Positions 46,202 through 58,683 of a DNA stretch of 64,000 bases are shown here, in pieces (within the stretch, counting starts at the first letter, position 1; every line of letters starts with the position of its first letter). A program made the position numbers and the translations under genes. This DNA is from Lobosporangium transversale. Lineage: Eukaryota > Mortierellomycota > Mortierellomycetes > Mortierellales > Mortierellaceae. The notes under the pieces were generated by a model that was not told the origin of the DNA, ran no database searches, and was given only the letters and a program-made list of their open reading frames with translations. The stretch spans positions 496,001 to 560,000 of the forward strand of contig NW_019028995.1 in NCBI RefSeq assembly GCF_002105155.1, in the 5' to 3' direction.

Positions 46202-49200
46202 CTAAAATTCCAGCAAGGGCTTGTTACGCCTTTGTGGTGACTTTGCTGACTGTGAGTATGAGCTAACCTGCGTATTATTGCTACTGCTATTCGAGCTGCT
46301 GTTCGTAAGCAACCCTGGTTTGATGACATCCTGGCCTGTGTTATGGTTCCTCAGATCGATTAAGGGTTTGATTCGAGGCCGATTGCCATGACTCGACAAA
46401 GCTTCACCTCCAGTAACTTGCCTACTTTTGGAGCTCCCGTTAGAGTTTTGGCTGCCTGTGCCCGAATTTTTATTTCCGCTATTCAGTGCTGGTTTTGCGG
46501 ACTTTGCCCTTGAGAGCAACAATCCCGGCTGAATCATAGCATTAGGATCCTCGAACTGCAGTAGGGGGCCTTGTGGCACTGGTTGCGCGCCACCGTTGGA
46601 ATAGGAAGGCAGTTTAGGAGATTGAGAATGTGGCGAGGCATTGCCTCCAAGCGGTACGCGATCCTCAGGAGCGCCTCGGCTCTTGGACCGTGTCTTCTGA
46701 TAGCCTGACTTGGAACTATGCGCTGAGGGGCGCATCAGTCCCGTACCTGCACTTTTGGACCTTTCTAGCAACTGCGCCGTACGAGCCTCTCCCTTTTCGA
46801 TCAGGGTTCCTGGACCACCAAATCTAGGCCCAGACTGTTGCTGTTGAAGTTGTTGCATTTGAAGCTGATGCTGTTGTAACAGCTGCTGCTGATGTTGGTT
46901 CTGCTGTTGCTGCAACTGTTGCTGTTGAACATATCCCGGAGAATAATTCAAACTAGTCGTGCTTTCGTTTGTTATCCCAGATGAACCCACAGCACCACGC
47001 AAAGCGCCAATGACACCAGCTTGTTCTCGCATTTTTAGCTGCTGCTTCATGTTTTCAATCTCTTGCTTCTCGGCTTCAACCCGTTGCTGGAGCAAACTTC
47101 CTACCATAAAGGGGTGCTTTGAATTAGCAGAACCTCCTGTAGTCGTGTTAGAGCCATTATTGTTATTACTTGATGGCATGGTCTGGGTGATCTTGGCTCC
47201 GATTGGGCCTGTTTTTGAATATGTCTTATTGACTATATCTGTGCCTGTGCCTGTGCCTGTGCTGGAGTCTAAACGCGGGCCCGAGGTTGTGTTCGTGTTA
47301 ATATTTGATGCAATTGGAAATCCTGCGCTGCTATTATTAGTTTGGCTTTTGTCTGCTGGGCCAGAGTGAGTGTGCGCAAAGCCTGCAGAGTTAGCAGCGA
47401 AATGAGCCGAATCTGATGTTGATGTTGAAGTTGAAATTGAATGCACAATAGGTAACACAGAAGAATCGTTCTCCTCAATAAATGAAGCCGTAGTGGCCAA
47501 GGATATTGACAAGAGCGTAGAGGCAGAAGTACCACTAATAGCAGTAGAGATAGGGGATTCAAGACCTGTTGAGGATATGCTCGTAATAGATGTCAATGGT
47601 TGTGATTGTGTTTGTTGAATGGTGAGCTATTGGAGGTAGAAGAGAGAAGGGATAAGGGTTGTGAGAAGAGGAAAACAGAAGATGAAAGGGGAAGAGAGAA
47701 GGGAGGATTCAAAAGTAGTCAGAAAGTAAAGAGAGGTTGAGCTGAATAAATATCATGTAGTTTCCAAGACAAACATCGCACTTGTGTGCATCAGCATCAA
47801 CGAGCGCTAGAATAGAATAGACATGAGCAGAGAAGAGCCTGTAGAGCAGCAGGAGTGTAGAGCGACAATAGGGAGTGAGAGAGAGGAAATAAAAAAGGAG
47901 AGATTTCTGTAGCAAGATGACTAAAAAGTGATGGCTGAGAAGTACAATTAGAAGGAAACATAGAACGTTTAGATGGGGAAAAAGAAAGAATGCTTTGTCA
48001 AATCCATATTCACTTGGTCACTCGTCTTTTGTACTTTCGATGATGGATTTCAACCCCCTTGAATTTTTCTGCCTCCCTGCCTGTTTACCATCCCCTGTAC
48101 CGTCTTACCGTCAGCATAGCCCAACTCCAATATCTATCCCAAGGAATGCAACGTTAAGCAAATTAAGATTGTTTTTCTTCAATAAGATCAAGTCATCATG
48201 CATGATTGCATCTTATGATCATCCTCCATAGATTGTCCTTTTTTAGATCCTTTCATGTTCCAAGTGCTCATAAACAAGCGACATAATGTCAAATTGCCTT
48301 TGTTTTGGCTCTGGATCTGGTCTGTCTTCATAATGTTATTGTCATTCTTTAGATCCTTTTCTGCGAAAGGCAAAAAGACGTAAAAAAAAAATAAAAAAAA
48401 AAAATAGAGAAATGAAAAAGTATCTAGCGCAATCTATTTGACAAGTTGCCGTTCAAAGACAAGCCCAATCCAGCAAGCTTCGCCTCTGCCATGCTCACCT
48501 GCTCCTCTGTAAGGTTCCCTCGCATTGATCCATCCTGGTTTCCTGATGACATCAGCTCTACTGCATGCTTTTGTCCTTCACGCACCATCTCCGGGTTTGC
48601 ATGATACATGAATATTCCCTACATGAAAAAGAACCAAAGTAAAATAGTACAAAGTCGTTAGAAAGATCAATGTTGCAAATTGACAATCTATAAACACACC
48701 CTTGAATATTTATGAGTACTTTTTTTTTTTTTTTTTTTTTTTTTTTCCCTCTTTAATAAAATAAAGTAAACAAAAAAAAAAAAAAAAAAAAAAAAAGACA
48801 ATGTCCACCATGCGCTTGTCGTCAGATCATATCTCCTACCTTAGCTGCACGAAGACCTACCAACCATTCTCGAAGCGACTCACCCGATTCTGTACAAATG
48901 TAGTGAATATAGTCGTCTTCTGGTGTCTCAAACATATGAATGCTATCGGATGACTTGAGTGCAAATCCAAACTTCGTAGGTGCTTTCTTGCGTGGAACTT
49001 GTACGGCATACACGTCGAAATTGCGAAGCATGCAAAGCATACTCTCTCCGTTGAACTATATCAAGTAGACCGGGGAAGAAGGTTTATGTTTGTCAGATCA
49101 AATCAATTAATTCGTTCATGAAGGACTCTGTTCTCATTGCATCAGCCCGCTTATTACCTTGTTATCTTTGGAATGATAGACGGCCGTATCCGTGATATGC

Positions 49201-50317
49201 AGATATCGCTTGACCCACTTGTTCTTTTTTGTTTCTAAATGAACCCAGCCATGGGGCCGTACAAAGCTCTCTTGACCCGGCCCAACCAAGCGTAAAACCT
49301 CTTTTGCTGTCAGCTCATCTCGCGCGGGGAAGCTCTTACAGATGAACTTGTTATCTTTATCAGTCTCCCAAACTTTCATAATGTCTAATACAACTTCAAA
49401 ATCGCGCAATGGACGTTCGATCATGAATTCTTTAGAGTATTCAAAGATAGTCCATCGGTCATGATGACGAGGGTCTCCCCGCTCGCCAAAACTGCCCCGC
49501 TGCTCCAGCATATGCAGGACATCCAGAGCAGTAGAGTTTGGTGCAAGGTTGACTGACTTGAAATCAGTTTCGGTTTGAATGTAGATGCGCGTGGCAACCA
49601 AACGCTGTGTTTGTGCATTTACTGTGGCTCCAGCTGTTGATGTTGAGGCAGATGCTGAGGAAGATAAACTACTCTGTGGCGCACTGATTTGCTTAGGGCT
49701 AGTAGGTGTACCTGGCGGTGACGTTGTATGGCCTATTGTTGCAGCCAGCCGTTGTTGCTGATGCTGGATATGTAAGATTTGAGCCTGCTGAAGTTGCTGG
49801 TGCCGCTGCTGCATTTGTAGCTCGCTTGCACCAGAAATCCCATTGTCTTGCTTCATAATAGCCAGAGCCAAATTCCTCATTCCACCTGCTGCAGCAGATT
49901 GGGCATTTGCATTTGGCGTTGTCTGGAACGAAGGTTGAGGCGTAAGTAGAACGGACGGAGCAACTGGCGTGCTTCCCATACCCATGCCTCGAATCATCTT
50001 ATCATGATGGGTTGTGTTCGTATTTGTGCTAACGTTGAGTGAAGTATTGGACCCAGAAGGTTCTTGAGAGGACGATGAAGTAGCACCAAGTTTTGATGCC
50101 GATCTACTGAGCTGAGGTAGTAAACCTGGCGCTCCTGATGTTCCGGGCGTTCCAGGCGCCCCATTAAGCGCACCAGCCGGATATGGAGGCCAGTTGTCAT
50201 TGTTAGTATGAAGGTTTTGGTTGGATGGCTTTCTAGGAAGTGACTTGGCTCGCTGACCAGCAGAGCTGGGACTGCGACTTGGAATCAGAGCAGGGTTATA
50301 TTCCGGGTAAGAAGGCT

Positions 50318-50349
<32 letters not shown>

Positions 50350-52119
50350 CATCGGTGGAGAGTACATAAAAAGTTAATTAGCCTTTTTCTTTTTTGCTTT
50401 GATCATATGTATCTTGAAGTCAAGTCAGCAGATATAGCTTACGGTTTCTTGAGCATGACGAGAGACAGAGGCGTCTTTAGATTTACTGCGAGAACGAACC
50501 CATTTGAACATCCCGCCTTTAGAGGACGACTCTTCCTGCCGTTGTGATCTACCACGCTCCAGAGTGTGCTGTGGATCTCCAATGGATTGGCTTCGATCAT
50601 GAGTAGGCCGTCTCTCAGAGGCATGATGACTGGAGGGTTTATCATTGATCGTATTCGGTCCCTGTTGGTACTGATGATACAGCAAAGCTGGGTCAGTGGA
50701 TTTCTGTTTGCGAAGAATAGGCCGAACTCCTTGATCATTTTCTCCAAATGTAGAAGGCTGCTCTTGACGATTAGAAGTTGAGGAGGAGCTAGTAGGGATT
50801 GAAGACTCAGAGAAGTGAATGGAAGACTCATCCACTTGACGTCTCAAAGTGTTGTTTGAGCTTTTCTTTCGTATATGTTCAGCACCGTGGGCGGCTTCTC
50901 CTCGCTGAGCGGCTTCTTCTGTCGAAGTTATCGATGATGCCTTTACCTGAGCTGATGATGATGGTGATGATGTAAAATCCGTTTCATAATCCTCGGCAAT
51001 AGTAGATGTGCCGATGAATTGACTACCGTGCTCATGAATAATATCTGACTTATTAAATGTATTGGAGCGACTCAAAGGTCTGGATCCAGATCTTGATCTG
51101 GGAGGAGCAATAGGTGTCTGTGAGCCGTGTGATGAGTTCTGATGAGCAGTCTGTTCAAAAGTTGAAGATGGGCTTGATGATGGGGAAGATTGCTTGGGTT
51201 GGCTTCTACTGTTCGAGCGGGTAGGCAAACGGGGTAATCCTTGGGTCATTTGGCCATTTGAGGCTGGTGTTGATGAAGATGTTTGAAAAGGGCGCACCGT
51301 TTTTGATGTGCCATTGGACCCAAAGGTGGGTGCTGAAATCTCCTGTGGTGAGGCAGTCAAATTTTCTGGATAGTTGTCTATTTCATGCAGGACCTCGCCA
51401 TTTTCGTTATAAAGCGTCTTGGATAACCGTGTCGAGCCTTGGGAAATGGATCGCGATCGCTGAGCAGATTTTGGTGGCAAAGGTGCAGCGGGATTCCGAC
51501 GACTTTCGCTGCGGCCAAGACTGCTCACTCCAAATGTGCTGTCATTTTCGCTGTTACTGACTACCTGTATGATTGAATTGGTGTTGCTATCGACTTTGTT
51601 TCCTGAAGGGCCTAAAATGGCAGCAACAATTTTCACTTCTGATTGACTGCTCTCCACTCCTTTTTGCATCAGACTGCTGCTCAAATTTTGTTGGCTTTGA
51701 TCCCGGCGTAATATCTGCAGATGCGCCTGCAGCTTAGCATGGCCATCATCTTGCACACCAGACTCCTGAAGTGTAGGCGATATAGCACTAAATGAGAGTG
51801 CTTGACTTGAGCTTACAATGACAGGCGGGCTTTGAGCAACAGCTGCTTCTGTGGAAAGAGCATGATCCGAACGAGGCTCAGTTTGTGCCCTTCGTGTCCG
51901 TGTACGACGAGGTTCACCGTCATGAGGTGCAGCTGCAGTTCGAGGAGCAGATGGCCGTGTAGCGCGATTTGCTTGCTACGAAATAAGAAACCAAGTAAAG
52001 GGCGGTGTCAATACTAATAGAAACTTTTATTCTTTGTTACGGAGCAAGACATATATTTAAGAGGACAATAAAGGTCATTGAAGTGATTGATAGCAGGCGG
52101 GAATGGGATCCAATAGATT

Positions 52120-52156
<37 letters not shown>

Positions 52157-52510
52157 CATTTGATCCACACACAGAATCTCCTCACCTAGGCCGTTATGTT
52201 TATCCGTTGACCCATCTTTATAAAAATAAAGAAGCATTTGGGAAGAGCAAAATGCCTTGTTGACCACATCAGCTCTCTGTCTATCAATCTCTGTCTTCTT
52301 CCATCCTTCAAAATCTTTTCAATCTTGGACCACAATCATTGTCAACAGCTCAATTCTATTTAACACCCCCGTAACACAATCAAACACCATTTTAATAAAT
52401 AAAAAAAATTCTCTTACTCTATTCGCCAAGTCTGTCTTCATGGCAGCAAGTTCGCCCATCATCTGCTCAAAGTCAAGGTCGGTGCCCTGTTGTTCAGTGT
52501 CTCGTGTCAT
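46202..52510 (-). CDS. RA-PH domain adaptor (MRL/RIAM-like architecture)
   Basis: Six exons (52510-52418, 51975-50443, 50315-49158, 49055-48840, 48618-48499, 47626-46202) give 1514 residues. The N-terminal 600 residues are Ser/Pro/Gln-rich and disordered, after an acidic start (DLDFEQMMGELAAMKTDLAN). A Ras-association domain (about 690-800: ATRIYIQTETDFKSVNLAPN) is followed at once by a PH domain (GWVHLETKKNKWVKRYLHIT, then the exon 4 residues FNGESMLCMLRNFDVYAVQV) ending SGESLREWLVGLRAAK. RA-PH tandems are typical of MRL adaptors (RIAM, lamellipodin, MIG-10) linking small GTPases to actin; fungal forms are poorly characterised. The C-terminal exon is Gln/Asn/Ser-rich and ends RRNKPLLEF. Intron 5 is long (872 bp), but its donor CAG|GTGAGC and phase fit. 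Reading on past that donor gives an alternative end at 48424. Confidence 0.8.
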
Positions 52511-52688
52511 AATGAATGAGTTGTGTTTGCGGTTTTGAGAATGAAAGATTCAATGAAGACGATGGAGTGGAGAGAGAGGGAGAGAGAGAATATCCTTTAA
52601 AAAAAAGACCCCTGAGTGAGTAAATGAAATATATGTAAATGCTGCCGCTGTCTCAGTCAAGAGAAAACAAAAATAAAAAATAAAATAT

Positions 52689-52749
<61 letters not shown>

Positions 52750-53363
52750 ATGAAGATGGGAAATGAAGTAAAAGAGAGAAAGGAGGCTAAATAAGGTGAA
52801 AATTGTCGCTAGTGTGAAGATGAATTAACCAAGCTCTTGATACCTCCATCTCGGCTGTGTTTGTGTTCATTTCATTTCTTTGTGCCTGGCTGTGAAAATT
52901 TTTTTTACATTGAATCCTTCTGCGCCGCCATTTGGCACGTTCGCGTCTTTTTTTTTTTACCATGAAATGAATACATGTAAATGGTTATCATTCATACCCT
53001 CCACTTTGCTCTTCCTTTTGTTGAAAACATTCATGAAATAAATGTACACATTTGTCTGACATGAGAAAGTGGGCTCTTCGATTCCTTATTAAAAAACGGT
53101 CAAAAACCCATTTACTACAAAAAATTGTTCCTTATTCATATTTGTCAGTGCAAGTGAGACTGTCATATGTCTCAATAAGCTTTAATCTATGGGTGATTCT
53201 TCGTCAGCCATTCTTGCAACCAGTCCGCAAGCTTCATGAACTGGGTATTGATCCCAACACCCTCAAGACACCTATTAGTAAGATGGCAATCATAAGGCCT
53301 CATAGCTATCATAATCAGAGAAACATAGAAGAGAAGAGAAAAAAAATCGTCAATATACACACC

Positions 53364-53397
<34 letters not shown>

Positions 53398-53576
53398 ACA
53401 GGTGCAACGGTTTGGTATATAAATTGGTATTCCACATATCCACATCTCCACATTAGATGAACACTACAGGCTCAAAAAAAGAGAGGTGAAGATGTATGCT
53501 CTGCAAGCAATATTTACAATGTATTCAGATGAATCAATGGCATCTCATAGTCATAGCAACAATAACAAAGCTAAAT
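52511..53576. other. Intergenic region with a microsatellite
   Basis: Contains the (AG)n tract at 52693-52744 upstream of the RA-PH start (CT-rich on that gene's strand) and an A-run at 53366-53394. No gene seen. Confidence 0.55.
52693..52744. repeat. (AG)n microsatellite
   Basis: About 26 uninterrupted AG dinucleotides, about 190 bp upstream of the start codon of the RA-PH gene. Confidence 0.95.
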
Positions 53577-55356
53577 TTACGTACTGCTATCCTTTGGTTC
53601 GCTGTCTACGATCTTCAAATGATCCAAGTTGGCTCCTAGGATCTTGGCAATGACCTCTAAGAATAGGTAAATCAAGGCACATTTAATAAAAAAGAAATAC
53701 TGAAAGCATAATAAAGATTTAAAATTCACTCACCGCAAATCTCATATTTCGTATACTTCTCCTGTGCCGAAAAGTGCAGGACTCCAGAAATGAAAACTTT
53801 CTCCAAGCGAACCTTAACTGTTAAAAAAGCTGTTAGTCGCAAACCTCGATCCTTTCTGGCATATAGTAAGAATATGCTTCTATAATCTACATAAAAGTCC
53901 CAATCTACCTGAAAGGTCCTTGATCACTCGCGCTACATCATAAACTTTGTCACACAAGAAGGAAAAAAAAAAAAAAATCAATTTGAAAGTCAAGTATACA
54001 AGTGAAGGTGCGTAGACTCTCACTCCTTTGCAGCTCTTTTTTATATGCATGTGTGAGTCCCATGACATGCAAGATGCATATTTACCACACCACCAGAATC
54101 CTTACCATAGGTTGGATACCGAATTGCGTAGTGATCCATACTAATTTGCTTGCTGCTTGTAACGCTGTCAATTAGGGTATTGACCGCAGACTCACTGTTG
54201 TATTCAGTTGGCCCATACAGGATAGGGACTCGAAGGATAATTGCAGAAGAATTCCTGTTCTTAACCTCAACTTCCCCTTCATATTTAGTGCGACCTAATA
54301 TCCATTAACAGTTACGGCAACATCAGCAGTAACGTTAGTATAGCAAAGTTAATACCACCAAGTTTGTTCAAACTCCTCTGCTCTCCCTTCATAAACTCCA
54401 TATTGAAGTCGTATGAACTCTTGCATAATAATCCCAAGCAAAACAAAGTAAAGCATTAAAAAAAAAAAAAAAAAAAAAAAAAAGCTGCGTATACCGTAGG
54501 TGTTGAGTGGATTGGGCTTGTCAGTAACATCATAAGGTGGAGAAGTGCCATCGAAAACATAGTCCGTCGAGATGTAGATCATCAGAATACCACGGTCATT
54601 GGTCAGATCCGCCAATAAACCAGGAGCTTGGACATTGAGCTAAACATGATAACAAAAACAAATTCAGTGACCGTAACGAGGTTGCTCCGTTATACTGCAC
54701 ATGTACTCAACCTTCAGACACAAATAACACTACGATAAGCCTATAAAAATTCTTCTGACGTACTTTTTGCGCTCCGCTGGGATCTTTCTCAACAACATCA
54801 GGCCGACGCTCAGCAGCACAATGAACAACAACTAAAGTCAAATTCATATGATATGGTTGAGCCATTAGAATATTGATCTTAAAAAAAGACGCGTGTCATT
54901 CCCCTTTTTTCCTTTCATTCCACCTAAAGAAAAGATTATATTAATCAGCATCATCTCTACTTTACCATCGGGCTTGTGCTCCTCAATGAAGGCTGTGACA
55001 GCAGCAGCGTCCTCCAAGTCAAGCTGTGGAGCAAAAGGAATAGCGAGAGTTAAAATAGCTGATAAAAGTAATCATCGTACCTAGTTTTTTTTTTTTTTTT
55101 TTTTTTTTTTTTATCCCACACCTTCTTAAGGTCGTCCCTGACACGAGAGTGCGCCAATCCAATGACTATTATTTTTTTTTTTAGCGTGATATTATTATTC
55201 GACTTGTGAGTCCACTTTAACTCCAGGCGAGTTTTTATTCTTTCTATAAATTGGATTGTGCCTTAGTTTATTCTGACCTTCATGTCCTGCATTCTTATAC
55301 TCAACTACGACTGCACGGCCAAGAAGACCTGAAGCGCCGGTGACAAGGACATGCAT
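53577..55356 (-). CDS. MAT2B/RmlD-like NAD(P)-binding reductase, methionine adenosyltransferase regulatory subunit family
   Basis: Nine small exons (55356-55278, 55165-55122, 55023-54966, 54831-54764, 54639-54495, 54294-54106, 53944-53909, 53817-53734, 53656-53577) give 260 residues. The N-terminus MHVLVTGASGLLGRAVV has the Rossmann TGxxGxxG motif of extended short-chain dehydrogenases. Later motifs are VVVHCAAERRPD, ISTDYVFDGTSPPY, then NTYGRTKYEGE, which contains the YxxxK catalytic pair, and ILRVPILYGP. This order matches dTDP-4-dehydrorhamnose reductase and the MAT2B subunit, which binds NADP and modulates S-adenosylmethionine synthesis. At 260 residues it is shorter than animal MAT2B (about 330). 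First donor is a less common GTCAGA. Several introns carry A/T homopolymers of 25 nt or more. Confidence 0.87.
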
Positions 55357-55505
55357 GATTGATAGATTGCAAGCTTTGTTGTTAATGGGATGAAATTGAA
55401 TAAAATGAAATCCGTGGGAAATGATTTTAAAGTAAATGCATCAAGAGGTAAAGAATGAAAGATGCACAGAAATAAAAAAAGTTTCTTTTTATTGTATTCT
55501 AAAAC

Positions 55506-57533
55506 TCAGAACTCAATTGGACTTTCCGCGGCAATGTACGTCCAGATAGCCATGACTGCAGCAGAACGCTTCAATTGGTCAGGTGTGAAGGCCCCCATTG
55601 AGTCTGCCTCTGAATGGTGGTAATAAAAATAGCCAGTGTCTACAGGTCGACGATATTTATCATGGATATTGCTGCTCCTACTGCGATGATGGTGGTGCTT
55701 TTTGCTATTGTTATTTTGATAGTCGTAGTTGTGGAAAGGATTGTACTCCTTGCCATTGTTATGATCTTTTACCATGCTCTGCATGTCATCCTCATGATGG
55801 CGGTTTCCAGTGCCATATTTGATGGCATATGGGGAAGTTGAATAAGGAAGGGGGAAAGGATCGGCGGGGACAAACTCCGCACAAGCAACTCCTCGTTTGC
55901 AAAGAGGTTCAATGTCAGCTCCAAATGGATTGGGTAGGACATGTCGACCAGCCCCAGGGTATCCAAGATCCTCACGCCGTCCCATAAAATACTCTCCAGC
56001 AGCCGTCAAAAATTCGGCCGAGTCGCGCTTTTTGCCGTCCTTGGCTGTGCCTGGTGCAAATGAGATGCCGTAAGGATCAAAGACACCTGTATCTGATTCA
56101 AATGCAAATACATGACGACTTGAATCTTTTTCAGGATGATTTCTTGCATAGACCACACCTCCTGCAGATGTGTTCTCCTCTGCAGTCCAGAACACTACTC
56201 GTACCGTTCTTCGAGGCGGCCTCTCCAGCCGGCTCAATTGACGCAGAGTTTCCCAAGCAATGAAACAGCCGGCACCATCATCCACAGCCCCACTCCCAAC
56301 ATCCCAGCTATCAATATGTCCACCAACGACCACAATCTCTTCTGGCTTCTCTCTTCCTTTTAATTCGATAATGATATTCCTTGAGATCTTGGACTCGAGC
56401 TCTGTTGATGCTCCCATGATTAATTTGACTTTGGGCCATTCAGGAAATGTCTCTGGATCCTGCTTGTGGCGGTTAAGCGAACGTTCAAGCAAATCAGCAT
56501 CTTCAACACTGATAGCAGCCATAGGGATCCTCGCAATCTCAGCAACGCCTGTATGAGGTGTCTGTAGTGAGAATGGCGTGACAGATCGCACCAAAGATGC
56601 AACAGCCCCATGTCCTTGTGCCCAAACAGCGCCGAACGCTCTGTAGAGAGCATTCTCAGTATAAGAAGTAAAGGGGTTATTCCAGAGGACAATTTTGCCA
56701 CGTACTTCGTCTCTTTGACCCAACTGCTCCAGCTCATCCTTGGAATGCACAACAATAACCTCTGCTTCGAGGCCGTTAATAGGATCAGGCGTAGATACGC
56801 TATACCCAAGACCAAGGATATGCATCGGAACAGGGCCACGGGTAGGTGACAGAAAATGAAGTGACTCTTGGTGACGTTGCCAGTAATCAACGACTACTTC
56901 CTCTGTTGTGACAGACAAATTGTCCGCCTTGAGTTTCCGTATAACCCAATCAATGGACTACAACCAATGCATGTCAATGGCCAAATTAGCTGTAGCAACT
57001 ACAAGAATTATTGGCATGCTCAGTCAAATGATGCTATTGATGCTGTTAGTCAAAATAATAATACTTACTTTTTCTAACGCATCTGATCCAGTGATGCGTG
57101 GGCCAAAGGTGTCTGTCATTTCGGCCAAACGATCCCATAAAATACTAGTATGAATTCAAAGGAATATAAAGTGAGAAGGTCAGCCAAAATTCTGCATTGC
57201 ATTTCGTCATAAAGCCCAGATAAAAAAAAAGAAAAGCTTTACATACTTCGATTCCAAGCTACCTGCAACGAGTTGATCGACATCTGATTGCATATGCTTT
57301 TCAAACTTGAATTTCCTTGTCAGATGCTCTCTATGGTGGCCATGGTGACTATGGTGCTTATTAGATATAGATGCGAAAAGATAAATGGCTACCACGGTCA
57401 ACAGTCCAAGCTTCAAAAGCCCTTTGCGAAGCCGGTTGTTATCATGACTAATTGCTCTGCAAGCAAAGGGATTTAGAGGTTTTTCTAGCCTCTCTGCTGT
57501 CGGTAAGAAGGGTTCTTGTTTTTTCTCATTCAT
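55506..57533 (-). CDS. M28-family metallopeptidase, carboxypeptidase Q-like, with N-terminal signal anchor
   Basis: Three exons (57533-57247, 57144-57069, 56957-55506) give 604 residues. A cytosolic basic N-terminus precedes one hydrophobic helix (LLKLGLLTVVAIYLFASI), then a His-rich stretch. The peptidase part starts at ILWDRLAEMTDTFGPRITGS. A PA-like inserted domain is followed by the M28 core: VVGGHIDSWDVGSGAVDDGA has the zinc His and bridging Asp, FWTAEENTSAGG the catalytic Glu-Glu, AFESDTGVFDP the next Asp ligand, and YYHHSEADSMGAF the last His. Carboxypeptidase Q releases N-terminal or dipeptide amino acids in the secretory or lysosomal system. A low-complexity insert (about 65 residues; SMVKDHNNGKEYN and KKHHHHRSRSSN) interrupts the C-terminal region just before the last zinc ligand. 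Catalytic residues appear complete. Confidence 0.92.
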
Positions 57534-58410
57534 TTTTTTTTTTTTTTCATTAGCTGCTGGATGAAATGAGAAAAGAGAAGAAAAACCCTGCGCCACCAAA
57601 TTAGTTTATCCCTTCGTCCGTCACAAGGGCAAATTTGCCATTATAAATGGGTTTAAAATCCAGCAATCCATGGGCATTGTCTTGAAATTTTATTTTGATG
57701 TCGAAATAAATGACCGAAAACTAAATTGTCATGGAGCTATCCTGGCTTCTTTATTTGTGCAAATAAAAAACTCATGAAGACTTTCGCATGACCTTAGCGT
57801 CCGCTTGGGGGCTCATTGTATCGTTTATTTATTGACTGATGTAATATAACAGTGATAATATTCGCCGCCGTAGTCTCGACTTGAAAGGAGTGCAATCTGA
57901 GTTGATTCATTCTACCACACCATAGAGCTTGACTAACTTGATCTTTTCCTGTACAGCCCGGCAAGACTTGATTTGTCACATCGTTTGCTTGCTCGTCTTC
58001 TTGCGTTCCCTTGATATATCTGGGTTGGTAAGCACTGCTAATAGAGTTTGTTGGGCCTGTTGAAACCAGAGGGAGCCACAGCAACATATCATACCCAAGG
58101 TGATACAAATATCTCTGTTGGAGTGAGTGGTGAACTGTGTGTTCAGATGTAGTGGACATAAACGGCGAAAGAATGCATCGAAAGGATGTGAGCGGTTATG
58201 AGAGCAAGGAAGAAGGGGTTGGTATGCCTGTTCAAGTCCTTGGCAAGAGAGCATGAGTAGCAGTTGTGATCAATGGTATAGTTTCTAGACCCTACCTTCC
58301 AGTACAGCATTGCATTATTGTTGTTTTCAGACCTGGCACCAATCATGCGAGGTATTTCTTTTTCTGAGGGTTCCTTGTGTTAAACGGCCAGACAGAAAGC
58401 TTAGAAGAGA
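57534..58410. other. Intergenic region between the peptidase gene and the mariner element
   Basis: Short frames only. Nothing recognisable; the part next to 57534 is the promoter of the peptidase gene. Confidence 0.5.
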
Positions 58411-58412
58411 TA

Positions 58413-58448
58413 GAGTCCTCGCCAAAAAGTCGTCGACTAATATATTTT
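58413..58448 (+). repeat. Left terminal inverted repeat of the mariner element
   Basis: Matches the reverse complement of 60654-60689, with only a few mismatches. Confidence 0.92.
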
Positions 58449-58683
58449 TAAAATACTCAATTTGAATTAAAAACCGGAAAAACAGAGATTTACGTACAAA
58501 GACTTCCCTCATCCATATAATTTTTTGACTGAATTGGAAACCGTTGTTTTTTTATGAATCTGAAACTGACCAACGAAGCAGACCTTCATTACCCTCATTC
58601 ACATTCACTCATTCTCCAAGAAATAGTCAAATGTCTTTCCCTATTGATACGATAGTCACCCCTCATATAATGATCTGAGTGAT

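Noticed and set aside
53052-53456. Plus-strand frame of 134 codons
   Set aside because: It ends in a Lys run from the A homopolymer, has no recognisable domain, and lies in an intergenic region.
57794-58254. Overlapping minus-strand frames between the peptidase and the mariner element
   Set aside because: No conserved motif, no splice support and no promoter-like leader.
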